A stretch of DNA of 64,000 bases, taken from NCBI GenBank assembly GCA_949825065.1, contig OX463862.1, positions 21,557,071 to 21,621,070 on the forward strand, given 5' to 3'. The stretch's first letter is position 1. Each line of letters opens with the position of its first letter. Position numbers and translations under genes: made by a program. Source of the DNA: Odontocerum albicorne. Lineage: Eukaryota > Arthropoda > Insecta > Trichoptera > Odontoceridae. Under the pieces are notes generated by a model that saw only the letters and a program-made list of their open reading frames with translations, had not been told where the DNA came from and made no database searches. Of this stretch, positions 52,001 through 59,859 are shown in pieces.

Positions 52001-54882
52001 GTTGCTGAAACAGATGATTCTATGAGTAATTACAATGTCTTCTTCTTAAACTTTCTATAGACTCAAGAGTATGTTACTGCAGGATTGTGCTCCTGTGATG
52101 CTGAGCTCCAGCTATCTCTCCATCGTTTCGGGGGTCTCCCTGGTGGACGCCGTCCATCCGGCACCTCATGCAGAGCTATGTATGGAATTCTTGTGGAATT
52201 CATTCTCTGTACATGTTGGTACCAGTACCATCGACGCTGTCATCCCCATCTGACCACATCTTGGACCTCACAGACCTCTCGGATTGTGGTGTTCCTTACA
52301 CGTATGGGTGATTACAATGTATGGGTGAATAATGAAAAATCAGAACAAGTCGAGGAAGAATTTTACTTCTTGTGGATTGTTTTCAAAAGATGGTTAATAC
52401 ACAGAAATATATTGAAAGACACGTTTCTGCTGGTAATTGTATTGTGTTACACTTTAATTATATACAGTACAATCTAGCGGGCTTATTACCAGTGCTTTTT
52501 TTGCGGTGGAGCGGTGCTCCACCATCTTTTTTACGGTTTACAAAAAGCTTGACAAAAAGTGAGCTCCGGCACCTTTTTGTTTTTTTAAAAAAAAGCACTG
52601 TCAGTGCAATTTTTGCGGTGGAGCGCAGTGGAGTGGCGCTCCACCACCTTTTTTACGGTTTACAAAAAGCTTGACAAGAAGTGAGCTCCGGCATCTTTTT
52701 TTTTTAAAAAAAAGCTCTGCTTATTACCATTCTAACTAACCATAAAGATGTTAAAGAGACTTTACGTGAAAACTAGACTGGAATCCTTTTTTTAAAATCT
52801 AGGTTCTAACAGGAATCAAAACCGCAACCTCCGAATCAGGAAACAAGCTTCTTACCAACCACGGAGGTCATCAGTCAGGAGGCAGGTAATAAAATCAATG
52901 GAACCTTAGTACTATTTTTATCCAATAAATCAATAGCAAAATCTTCAAACATTATAGTGCCAATCGTGATGATGAAGCTGTGGAAACGAAGTCTGGGCTT
53001 TGAAAGGGGGTGATACATTACAATGCTGCCTTGAATTTACATTTGGTATTTATTTATTGGCGCTATTCAGAAATGAAAGATCACTCAAAGCATGTCTATG
53101 TTTTGACGTAACACCTTTCAAATAGATTGATTAAAGCTTTATTTAAAACTTGATAAGTCAAATACTTATATACTGTTCCAAAATATATGCCTAGAATCTC
53201 AGCAAATGGAATTCGATTCCATGATCTCCAACTATTTAGAAAGTTCCACTATCAATTGTACCACCAAAGATACTCCTCCCCCATATTTGTTTGAGCTGCA
53301 GCTTCAGCTCAACTATTTTTCTCTTTGACCTACGATAATATTTTCACAGCAAGGATTAATGCTCAACCCCAAAATGAAAAAATCTAATACTTGATGACTA
53401 TCTGACTAAAAGAATAAAAGTTAAGAGGTGTTGTGTAGTTAGCGCATTGGTATTCTGATACCAAATTTTGTTTCATTTTATTTCAATGGTCAAATGACTT
53501 TTTTGATACAAAAGATTACAAAAAGAAACTAAAATTCAACATCAATATGTAACCAGTGTTACATATTGATGTTGAATTTTAGTTTCAGTTAGTGAACCCA
53601 ACACAACAAAGCAAACCTATTGATTACTCAATTCATCCAACAAGACCAACTTCTTCAATTTACTTTAGTTAACACATTGATCGCCAATAGGATTTTCGTA
53701 AAATGTCCAAAAAATGTGTGTACGTTTTTAGGTTTTTAATTTAATATAACCTATCTATCACATTCATGAGTATATCTTTTAGAACCATGAAGATATCCTA
53801 AGGCCATATCGTAGTAAGATAGAGAAGGGCCGTGTCGGCCAAGTTTAATAGTAGTTTAATACAGAGCGCGTAGCCGACGGACAGGATGACACTCTGAAGT
53901 TAGGTATGCCGTGTCAGCCACCGGTGGCCGACACGGCCCAATTGGAATACCTCGGTGTCGGCCACCGGTGGCTGACACGGCGATCAACGTGTTAATAGTC
54001 AAAGTCATATGCAAGTCCATACAATGCCCATATTGGTTTTCAAATCTGTGTAATCTTCACACGTAAGAGCCCTTTCCTGTGCTACTCACACGGCATTGTT
54101 TTCACTTAGTTTCGGTACAAATAAGAAATATGACTTTGGTATGTAATAGTTTGATATATAGCAAACCTTTTATTTAAAAAAACTCCTTATTTGGAAATAC
54201 AAATATTCAAGATTTTACATACATACCATCACGAAATTCTGCTTTCAGGTTAGGCAAAGAGAACAGATCTCTAGACATTCCTATCTCAACACGCATCCTT
54301 CGCCTCTTCTACATTCATAGACCTCATACAACTCCTACAATTTCTCTGACTTTTTATGTTTCTTCATATAAAATATCATTAGCTTAATCCAGTATTACTT
54401 TCCTTAGTCTTCCTTTACTCACATTTGCACTGTATATTTGTTACATTAATCTTTTTTCATTGATTCGTTCTACACGCCCAAACCATCTCAGAATGCTCTT
54501 CTTCATCACTCAAAACATTAGCGTTCATTTCACATTCATACCATATCACTTCATTCTGTATTGTCATACATCTATTCTCATTACATGCATTTCAACAGCA
54601 TTTATTCGGCTATAGATTTTTTTTTAAATAACCTAATCACCCCTTAAGAAGAAACATCCACTTACTGTAGTTACATGACAACTTTCTAATAAAAACGTAA
54701 TTAGTTATAAATATATTGGACTTAGAACCCTAAAATAATGACAGTTATATAAAAATACCACAATATCTCCAGCCACGTAATTTCATTAAAATACAACCTT
54801 AAAAACTCTCACCATAATTTATTGATGCTGGATTTAGGCCGACCGGCACCTTCAGTAGATTCTTAGCGAGAAAGGAAGCCAT
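39873..54882 (-). CDS. HADHB: Trifunctional enzyme subunit beta, mitochondrial (complete, 10 exons)
   Basis: Ten exons in consistent phase give a complete 474-residue thiolase. With the alpha subunit (HADHA) it forms the mitochondrial trifunctional protein; the beta subunit does the last step of long-chain beta-oxidation, cleaving 3-ketoacyl-CoA with CoA to acetyl-CoA and a shortened acyl-CoA. The nucleophile Cys is C133 in [15 protein letters not shown] is at 375-378, GHPFAATG at 423-430, and the second active-site Cys is C454 in [10 protein letters not shown]. The N-terminus [12 protein letters not shown] is hydrophobic/basic, as expected of a mitochondrial presequence. The start has a good context (A at -3, G at +4). 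Family-specific blocks such as [13 protein letters not shown] and [14 protein letters not shown] separate it from other thiolases. No damage was seen. Confidence 0.96.
40198..40415 (+). mobile_element. Non-LTR retrotransposon 3' fragment
   Basis: GAGATGGTTTAGGCATGGTA (RWFRHG, the degraded RWFGHV block) through to CCCTGCCTACCCAGACAGG parallels the 3' end of the 17.3-kb copy, including the closing VMVYVC-like run of GTATGTATG. It lies in the intron between HADHB exons 9 and 10, antisense to the gene. Confidence 0.6.
40449..40523 (-). CDS. HADHB: HADHB exon 9
   Basis: 25 codons in phase 0 ([20 protein letters not shown] and following), bounded by TTTATTTCAG and GTAATT on the - strand. Too short to stand out as an open frame; its identity is clear from the conserved HADHB block. 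Residues 380-404. Confidence 0.94.
41184..41297 (-). CDS. HADHB: HADHB exon 8 (HEAF motif)
   Basis: 38 codons in phase 0 bounded by CTGATTCCAG and GTAAGT. Residues 342-379, including [15 protein letters not shown] and IHEAFA with the catalytic-site His375. Confidence 0.95.
41599..42880 (-). mobile_element. Mariner element, near full length (1282 bp), frameshifted
   Basis: Weak inverted ends (TTGAGGTTGAT and TTGAGTTGATTCG read inward) lie inside TA at 41597-41598 and 42881-42882. The - strand transposase spans 42681-41663: [36 protein letters not shown] (first Asp kept), [10 protein letters not shown] (second) and [12 protein letters not shown] (third), ending near NGTHFID. Several stops and frameshifts break it. 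It lies in the HADHB intron between exons 7 and 8, in the same orientation as the gene. Confidence 0.88.
43189..43290 (-). CDS. HADHB: HADHB exon 7
   Basis: 34 codons in phase 0 bounded by ATTATTCTAG and GTATGT on the - strand. Residues 308-341 ([20 protein letters not shown] and following to YVSQ). Confidence 0.95.
43461..43548 (-). repeat. SINE fragment
   Basis: On the - strand ACTTCTGTAGTGTAATTGATAAG and GGGGGTTGCATGTTTCATTCC match the SINE A- and B-box segments. It is intronic in HADHB. Confidence 0.55.
43578..43708 (-). CDS. HADHB: HADHB exon 6
   Basis: Two bases complete a split Val codon, then 43 codons; bounded by TTGTTTCAG and GTGAGT. Residues 264-307, including [20 protein letters not shown] and the [10 protein letters not shown] block. 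Confidence 0.95.
43769..44976 (-). mobile_element. Tc1/mariner element with DUF4817-type N-terminus (1208 bp)
   Basis: Inverted ends CAGGGTCTTTCAA lie inside TA at 43767-43768 and 44977-44978. Four - strand frames (44931-44587, 44583-44377, 44419-44219, 44222-43998) make up the transposase: [20 protein letters not shown] (helix-turn-helix of the DUF4817 type), [29 protein letters not shown] and [19 protein letters not shown]. The first catalytic Asp (normally SDEAHF) is Asn, and frameshifts separate the parts. It lies in the intron between HADHB exons 5 and 6. Confidence 0.92.
45090..45310 (+). mobile_element. Possible retrotransposon remnant
   Basis: A run of Lys/Arg/Asn-rich codons with stops resembles the degraded tails of the non-LTR family elsewhere in the window, but no diagnostic motif is left. 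Confidence 0.25.
45437..45608. repeat. Tandem duplication, 86 bp x 2
   Basis: TTGTTGAGGCAGAATGAAGA starts both units. They differ at a handful of positions (CATGATCAG/CGTGATCAG, GCCGCAGAG/GTCACAGGG). Confidence 0.88.
45716..45890 (-). CDS. HADHB: HADHB exon 5
   Basis: 58 codons plus one base; bounded by TATTTTTGCAG and GTGAAT. Residues 206-263 ([20 protein letters not shown] and following), a thiolase loop-region block strongly conserved in HADHB. Confidence 0.96.
45955..46100 (+). repeat. Dispersed repeat shared with 30.4 kb
   Basis: CACAAATCAAGTCCTCTTTG and GTGCAAAACACCAGGCT match the 30.34-30.54 kb segment. It is intronic in HADHB. The type of element is not recognised. Confidence 0.5.
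46521..46644. mobile_element. Degenerate copy B of the palindrome-headed family
   Basis: AACACTGTTTATTCCACTT and AGTATAATCCTGCCAGTTTC on the left are mirrored by TTTTGAAATCGGTAGGATTA on the right, the same arm sequence as copy A (36.5 kb). The tail is not evident. Only a weak 7-bp duplication GTAAGTT (46514-46520, 46645-46651) flanks it. Confidence 0.6.
46952..47139 (-). CDS. HADHB: HADHB exon 4
   Basis: Two bases plus 62 codons; bounded by TGTTTTCACAG and GTAAAC. Residues 143-205, including [20 protein letters not shown] and [11 protein letters not shown]. Confidence 0.96.
47225..47445 (+). mobile_element. Non-LTR retrotransposon C-terminal fragment
   Basis: The + strand frame contains [21 protein letters not shown] followed by VKGQQPKG, the same post-RT block as at 6.1 kb (EKLMIMGTVEGKRAKG). 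It is short and isolated, antisense in a HADHB intron. Confidence 0.6.
47513..47700 (-). CDS. HADHB: HADHB exon 3 (catalytic Cys)
   Basis: One base completes a Leu codon, then 62 codons and one base; bounded by ATATTGCGCAG and GTGAGT. Residues 80-142, with the nucleophilic Cys133 in [13 protein letters not shown] and the block [20 protein letters not shown]. Confidence 0.97.
48356..48605. mobile_element. Second copy of the TTAA MITE, inverted
   Basis: This is the reverse complement of the 28.6-kb MITE with scattered differences. It starts after TTAA (48352-48355) with CCTCTAAGCGAGTGAG and contains CGCCGTACACCGTACGGCC. The right end is diverged, so its exact limit is uncertain. It is intronic in HADHB. 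Confidence 0.75.
48606..48650. repeat. 45-bp palindrome bounded by TTAA
   Basis: CTTTTAACCTTATAGCCGTA is mirrored by TACGGCCATAAGGTTAAAAG. TTAA sits at 48609-48612 and 48644-48647. The core uses the same GTACGGCC words as the adjacent MITE. It may be a minimal end-to-end MITE product or a secondary insertion. Confidence 0.8.
49063..49231 (-). CDS. HADHB: HADHB exon 2
   Basis: Two bases plus 55 codons plus two bases; bounded by TTATTTTTCCAG and GTAAGT. Residues 24-80, with [20 protein letters not shown], the start of the thiolase fold. Confidence 0.95.
49500..49920 (-). mobile_element. Non-LTR retrotransposon C-terminal fragment
   Basis: - strand frame 49913-49716 reads [20 protein letters not shown], the RxxGHVEKM block seen in the 17.3-kb copy, then a degraded tail. 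It lies in the large HADHB intron 1. Confidence 0.65.
49945..51528 (-). mobile_element. Tc1/mariner element carrying a nested insertion (1584 bp)
   Basis: The ends CAGGGTGCATTTTATGATCC and, on the other strand, CAGGTTGTGTTTTATGTTCC lie inside TA at 49943-49944 and 51529-51530. - strand frames give [55 protein letters not shown] (second Asp) and [19 protein letters not shown] (third Asp). The block with the first Asp is scrambled. About 380 bp of + strand retrotransposon interrupts the element at 50152-50530; without it the length is near 1.2 kb. Confidence 0.9.
50152..50530 (+). mobile_element. 5'-truncated non-LTR fragment nested in a mariner
   Basis: The + strand frame 50164-50505 gives [38 protein letters not shown] and [11 protein letters not shown], the post-RT tail of an RTE-like or related non-LTR element. 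CTCGCAGATTTCTAG on the left and CTCGCAGACTTCTGG on the right are an imperfect duplication of about 15 bp expected from target-primed integration. Confidence 0.82.
51840..52470 (+). mobile_element. Non-LTR RT fragment, interrupted
   Basis: At 51888-51905 the + strand reads YTDDMVY, a variant of the YADD box, followed by [15 protein letters not shown] (the [19 protein letters not shown] block). After the nested insertion at 52039-52307 the same element resumes ([20 protein letters not shown]). A 40-bp duplication, GATTTGGTTGTGAATGG, lies just upstream at 51811-51880. All frames are broken. Confidence 0.7.
52039..52307 (-). mobile_element. Nested non-LTR C-terminal fragment
   Basis: On the - strand one reads [20 protein letters not shown] and then [18 protein letters not shown], a classic post-RT tail with the GRPPKRW motif. 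GTAATTACAATGT (52026-52038) and GTGATTACAATGT (52308-52320) flank it as a near-perfect 13-bp target duplication, showing insertion into the older RT fragment. Confidence 0.83.
52490..52719. mobile_element. Dimeric hAT-like non-autonomous element, 230 bp
   Basis: Two head-to-tail units (52490-52600 and 52602-52719) each begin CAGTGC and end GCACTG or GCTCTG, with GCGGTGGAGC near the start and GTGAGCTCCGGC near the end. The exact 8-bp duplication CTTATTAC flanks the pair (52482-52489, 52720-52727), so both arrived together or formed after one insertion. 8-bp duplications are typical of hAT elements. There is no coding frame. Confidence 0.85.
52800..52878 (-). repeat. SINE fragment
   Basis: On the - strand GACCTCCGTGGTTGGTAAGAAGC and GGAGGTTGCGGTTTTGATTCC give the best-preserved A- and B-box pair of the family in this window. 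Confidence 0.7.
53673..53991. mobile_element. piggyBac-like MITE, 319 bp, with internal palindromes
   Basis: Inverted ends CACATTGATCGCC and, on the other strand, CACGTTGATCGCC lie inside TTAA (53669-53672, 53992-53995). The interior is unusually GC-rich and holds two long palindromes built on GTGTCGGCCACCGGTGGC. There is no coding frame. The ends differ from the 28.6-kb family. Confidence 0.83.
54250..54605 (-). mobile_element. Degraded non-LTR retrotransposon fragment
   Basis: - strand words such as RRAF.DGLGV (from RWFGHV), a KEER-like stretch and KVREIIDV-like residues line up with the 17.58-17.95 kb copy. Many stops. It lies in HADHB intron 1 close to exon 1. Confidence 0.5.
54813..54882 (-). 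CDS. HADHB: HADHB exon 1 (start codon)
   Basis: ATG at 54882-54880 in context AACAATGG. 23 codons plus one base, then donor GTGAGAG. The encoded N-terminus [16 protein letters not shown] is hydrophobic with Lys and no acidic residue, typical of a mitochondrial targeting peptide. It joins in phase to exon 2 to give NYAAIRSIS. Confidence 0.93.
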
Positions 54883-55400
54883 TGTTAATGTTTTGACCAC
54901 AAACTTAAATCAACTAAATTTAAAAATGGACTGGGATAAATATCTAATATTGTTTCAAAATTAATTAAAAGTTGGACTTCGACCTGCGCCTCAAGCTGTC
55001 AAAAACTAGTCTGAGTATAGTCACGTATAGGCATTGCGCAATCTAGTGCTGCTATTAAAAAATATTAAATTAGAATACAGTTACACTGTATTTATCAATA
55101 AACGGGTGATATAATTTAAAAAACTCTGTATAAATTCTATTTATTTCCACTTCGAGGGTATATTCAAATTAATATCTGATCGATTTCGGTATTGATATCA
55201 TCTTCACATGAAATTCCCTAATATGTCTCAACAATTTTAAGGAATAATGATCTGCTGATATTTAACATTTAATCTAAGAGAGTATTGTATTTATGTTTTT
55301 AATATAAATATGGGCATATCAATATTAACATGAATTTTCGTCATATGGGGTAATGAAGTATAGATGTTAGCAATAAAAGATTTTATTTTTAAAGCATTTT
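54883..55400. promoter_or_regulatory. HADHB: HADHB 5' UTR and probable promoter region
   Basis: The 5' UTR runs upward from 54883. A less AT-rich patch near 54975-55050 (CTTCGACCTGCGCCTCAAGC) may be near the transcription start. No TATA box or defined initiator could be assigned with confidence. Confidence 0.35.
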
Positions 55401-55418
55401 AAGTTATACTACTTATTA

Positions 55419-55504
55419 TAATTTGTTTTATTAAACACTGTTTATTCCACTTTTTGTTATATAAAGTGTTTGATAACCTTATATGCCTTAACTATAAATT
55501 ATAT
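55419..55504 (+). mobile_element. Copy C of the palindrome-headed family, 86 bp
   Basis: ATTAAACACTGTTTATTCCAC and TAAAGTGTTTGATAA are shortened arms of the copy A palindrome, followed by the tail end ATGCCTTAACTATAAA. The near-identical 16-bp segments GTTATACTACTTATTA (55403-55418) and GTTATACTATTTATTA (55505-55520) flank it as a target duplication. Confidence 0.75.
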
Positions 55505-56510
55505 GTTATACTATTTATTAATTGTTTTGAAATAATTTTTAGAAAACAAATTCCAAGCGGTTTTAATAAATCAGTCGACTTATGAGCAAGCAAGAGATAG
55601 ATACAATCTAAATTTTCAATAATTGATGGGGTGAAGGAGCTGACTGGTAAAGTTTCAGCCACAGCAGAGTGGAACACTTCTAGACGGAGCCAGTTTCATT
55701 TTTGGGCATAGGTTCTTATCGTAATTTTGATGTCGGACATTCCAGCATGATTACCATCATTCACATTTTAAAAATTATCAACCAACTGTTGGTTGCTGGT
55801 GCAGAGTGAGAGATCCAATATCCTATTAAGGCATATGTTTTCAAGCTGATTAATCTTTGCTATTAAACTTTGGTAATAAAATAGGCAAGATAAATGCGGA
55901 TAATAGCCATCTTCAGACTAAATACTGAGGAGTTTCATACGACCTTCATCTTGTTAAAGACACTGCTGGCAATACCTATAGGTCGCTAATTCCTAAATAA
56001 AAAAAGGGATCTGAGAGAATTCTCAACACATTTCCTAAGTCAACTGGGATTTTTCAATGTGTCAAGTTAGGGACTCGACACCTAGTTCATGTCATAGTTA
56101 TTATATCAATGTTTCAGCATCTTTTTCTAAAAGATATATAATGATCAAAATACGCAAGCACTCGTATCTTTCACAGCTTGAACACGATTCTCTTGAAAAT
56201 TAATAACAGTATACCAAATATATTCATCTCCATGTCAGTTCATGTATTGTACTCTTGGCACATTTTTATGATCAGATTACATAAGTCCAAATAAATTTTA
56301 ATGTTACTATGTGGAACAACACAGATCTAAGAGAGTGATAGGAGGTGTGCAAACGAATCTTTCTTTGATCTTATATTAAAATTCTACCGAATCTAAATCC
56401 ATCAATATATGAAAATACATGATCAGATCAGGATCATATCTTGTTGGCAATCTAACGTTCATACCCTTATGTCAGAATTGGCTTGGATACTGATTTATAG
56501 ACTTGCATTA

Positions 56511-56615
56511 TAGTTTAAATTGCTCTCCACATAACTATAGAGGACTATAGTTTTAAATTGCTCTCCACATAACTATAGTTTTAAATTGCTCTCCACATAA
56601 CTATAGAGGACTCAT
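56511..56615. repeat. Short tandem repeats of about 33-43 bp
   Basis: AAATTGCTCTCCACATAACT occurs three times in succession, two copies followed by ATAGAGGACT. Confidence 0.85.
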
Positions 56616-56639
56616 ACTAAACTAATTATTGCTACTATT

Positions 56640-58120
56640 CTGCAGCCGATTTCACAATTTTTGACTTCAGGAATTTTTCCTCGTACTTTTCAGAGATTAT
56701 ATTTTTAAAATGTTGTCTACTTTTTTCTTAATTCTTCATTCCTGCAACAGTTCAAGTATTTCATTCATCATTCTTTATTTTTTTTTTTTCATATTCACTT
56801 GCAAGTTGGTAGTTTTTTTAATAATATTTTAGTAATCCCTCCAATTACCCTAATTCACTTCGACACGGTTTATTTTGTTTGAAGTTTTAAAAGCATAATA
56901 GTAACATCTTGTAAATATTTATTTGGCCTCTTAATCGATATTTTTATTATTTGCTACTGTTAACAGTGCATTATTTTGTTCCTTATTTTGATACAAATGT
57001 AAGAGCGATAACAGTAAGAATAGAGAGTTATCTGCTAATGTAATTTTGAATAGTTACAGCAAATTAAAAATTCTGTAATTTTAATCTTCATATAAATAAA
57101 TTGTAAGATTATTTAACTATATGTTTTATTAGTGATCAGTAACCACTTATATAGACTTATTGAAAATAATAAATAAGAATAGAATATCCGGAAATATGTA
57201 ACATATGATCTATTTTATCAAACATTCAATCAATTCATTTACGCACTGCTTTCGTGAAACCGATTACCTTTGTAAATGGAGGAATTACTGTATCATGAAA
57301 ACACATTAATGATATGTAAATTTCATAAATAACAATTATATCTTATCTTCCTTGCAATATTTCTGCATTATCTCTGTTTATAACATGTAAGTTGGCACTA
57401 AAACCTCATTATGCATTGTTATCAACGTCTCTTTAAACAATGTACTCTGAATATGGCCAATCTTATTGGTATCTTTAGAGGTATGCATTTGTATAAATAA
57501 GATAAATGTATCTTGAAAAATATGTTTTCTATAAACATTCTGACCTGGCAACATATTATCCCCTGCTCTCACTTAATAACAAGCACAGATTAAACGTGAT
57601 ATACTTATTTATTATTATCATTTCAAGTTCTTATCCATGAGACTGATAAATGGGATGGAAAAAGTCAATATGATTAGAGAAGCAGCATTCCAGCAAGATG
57701 ATTAACTATTTCCAAGAAAACAATATTACTCTCTCTCCTGATATAAATCTGAAAATTCATAGGCTATTTATAAAGCCAGGGTCTAGAAAACAGACTGTTA
57801 AACGAAACAAGATGATTGAAGTAGTAATTTATGTGTGATTTCGGGATGAGAAAATATTCAAAAACTACAAAAAACTTATTTAATCCATGCCATAATGTGT
57901 AGAACATGTAAAATCTAAAGATGGACAAAAATTATATTTGGGGTTTTTATGGCTAATAAACACTTGTATCAACTATTTTTTATTCACATTAATTCGCACA
58001 CTACTGTAGTTAAAGGAAAACGTTAAACTTAAACTCATCTTAATTGAAAATAATAGTCTGTGACAACCCTTGCACACCATTTAATTTACGTTCTAGCACC
58101 TTTGTATTATATTTCTTAAA
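56640..58120. other. AT-rich intergenic DNA
   Basis: No gene, RNA or transposon is recognised. The frame at 57378-57572 (- strand) has no domain. Confidence 0.5.
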
Positions 58121-58123
58121 GTG

Positions 58124-58193
58124 TAAGGCTTATAACCCACCGGCACGATATCCAGTGTGCCGCATGATATAGCGCACCAGTGGGTTAGCCTTA
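58124..58193. repeat. 70-bp hairpin, GC-rich
   Basis: TAAGGCTTATAACCCACCGG is mirrored by CACCAGTGGGTTAGCCTTA, with further pairing of GGCAC and GTGCC inside. It may be a small MITE, but no target duplication was identified. Confidence 0.6.
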
Positions 58194-58743
58194 TTGTCTT
58201 CACGACACATTCTTAATGCTCTGGACTCTGGAATAAAACTAGATGTGACATATCGGTACCTACTCGTGTCACAAGCTTGTATATAAACAAATTTGAAGGT
58301 TTGAAGTACGTGACAATAATTAACGATTATTACCTACGTGTAATGTATCCACTCGGTAACGAATAATTAATTTGCCCATGCCTGATCACCTATGTTAATC
58401 TTTTGGAACTATAGGGTGGCATTTTTAGCTTTTGGCATACAGGTGGCTGTGCCTCTCAGCCCTGCTTGCTACTTAAACAGGAAATTAAAAAGTAGTAATG
58501 TCGCTATTAAACAGGTACTTTCAGGAAGAAGTATAATACGTAACGTTATTTTGAATTTACAATTCACTTTGAAGGAAAGCAATCAACAACAGTGATTTTG
58601 TTTCTGAAATTAATACTTATAAGCTCTCTTGTATACAGCATAACTCGGTCTTGTTTTTTATCATGAGGGAGTTTTTTTTAAACCAATCTGATATGTGGAA
58701 ACGCCTTAAGTGAAATATAAACATCATAGGTATTTTTTAAATT

Positions 58744-58885
58744 GTACCATCAGGAATCAAACCCGAAATCACTGGGTTTGATTCCTGATGGTACTATTGA
58801 TTGACAAGCAACTATATATATGTAAATATATTGACAAGCAACTTATCAACTAGGCCAGGGAGGTTATCAGTCAAACCTGTATTTA
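58744..58885 (-). repeat. SINE fragment with a palindromic B-box end
   Basis: 58744-58764 and 58774-58794 are perfect 21-bp inverted repeats (GTACCATCAGGAATCAAACC start) around a 9-bp loop. The arm contains the SINE B-box GGGTTTGATTCC. The A-box segment (AACCTCCCTGGCCTAGTTGAT on the - strand) follows at 58843-58870, so the palindrome is a fold-back of the SINE 3' part. Confidence 0.6.
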
Positions 58886-59739
58886 AACATATTAATAATT
58901 TTCAGCCAAGCCAAAATGTAATATTACAATGTGTTTTTTAAGTACGAACGTTTAAAAAAAAATTCAACTGATTTCTAATAACCAAAAGTTCCACTTAAAA
59001 GACTTGGATGGTTGAAGATAGAAGAGAGGGATTGGAGTTATGGTGTTCGAGGCGACTTTCCAGAATTGTTTTAGATGGAGAGATCACGCAAATCTTCCAA
59101 ATCTTCTCTCAGGTTAAAATCGAGTACTGCAGATACTTCCGACTCTTAAGATTCTCAGTCGAGATGTACACTGTATTTAACCTGTACACCGCGTTAAAAA
59201 TCAAATTCCACGAATCCTGTGCGCAGCACAATTTTGTCGTTTTTTAATTTCTAAGTTTAAACGCGTATTTTGTTTAGAACTACTTATATTTGATTACACC
59301 ACCAAGTAAACATGACATTCAAGTAATTTTCTGATAATAAATAAGTCATTACTCTTAAGGAGACTCATTAAATAAAGGAGATAAACTAAAAATTACGTAA
59401 AATACACAAAGGAATGCTACAGATCAGATCACAGGCGTTTGTGCTTCCCACGAGGAACACCTTAAGAGAGTACACACTCAGTCGAGTTTTATAAATTGTA
59501 TTCTCAGTAGAGTTGCACATATTTTGACAGAACATTTCAGGTAGCACAATCTCTTTTATGAAACAGTCTTCCGTCCTCCTCGAGGCACATCTCTGAAACG
59601 GCAAAGTTCTCGGTAATATATCTTTTTACCATCCCGCCCTACATTCCTGATCAACCAACTATTATGCTCTTCATAATCTAATTTCAAAACAAAATTTACT
59701 TAAAAACCCACCTCATATTTCTTATTTTTCTCAATATTG

Positions 59740-59845
59740 TTGTTTATAGTTAAGGCATTAACGTTGTGGAGGTTTAAAGACATTGTAATTTATTTTTACC
59801 AAACACTGTTTTTATCAAAACAGTGTTTGAAAAAATAAATTACAA
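59740..59845 (-). mobile_element. Copy D of the palindrome-headed family, 106 bp
   Basis: On the - strand arms of about 30 bp (TTGTAATTTATTTTTTCAAA and its mirror) surround a tiny loop and are followed by the same tail as copy A (TGTCTTTAAACCTCCACAAC, then CCTTAACTATAAACAA). The exact 13-bp duplication TTTCTCAATATTG flanks it at 59727-59739 and 59846-59858. Confidence 0.83.
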
Positions 59846-59859
59846 TTTCTCAATATTGC

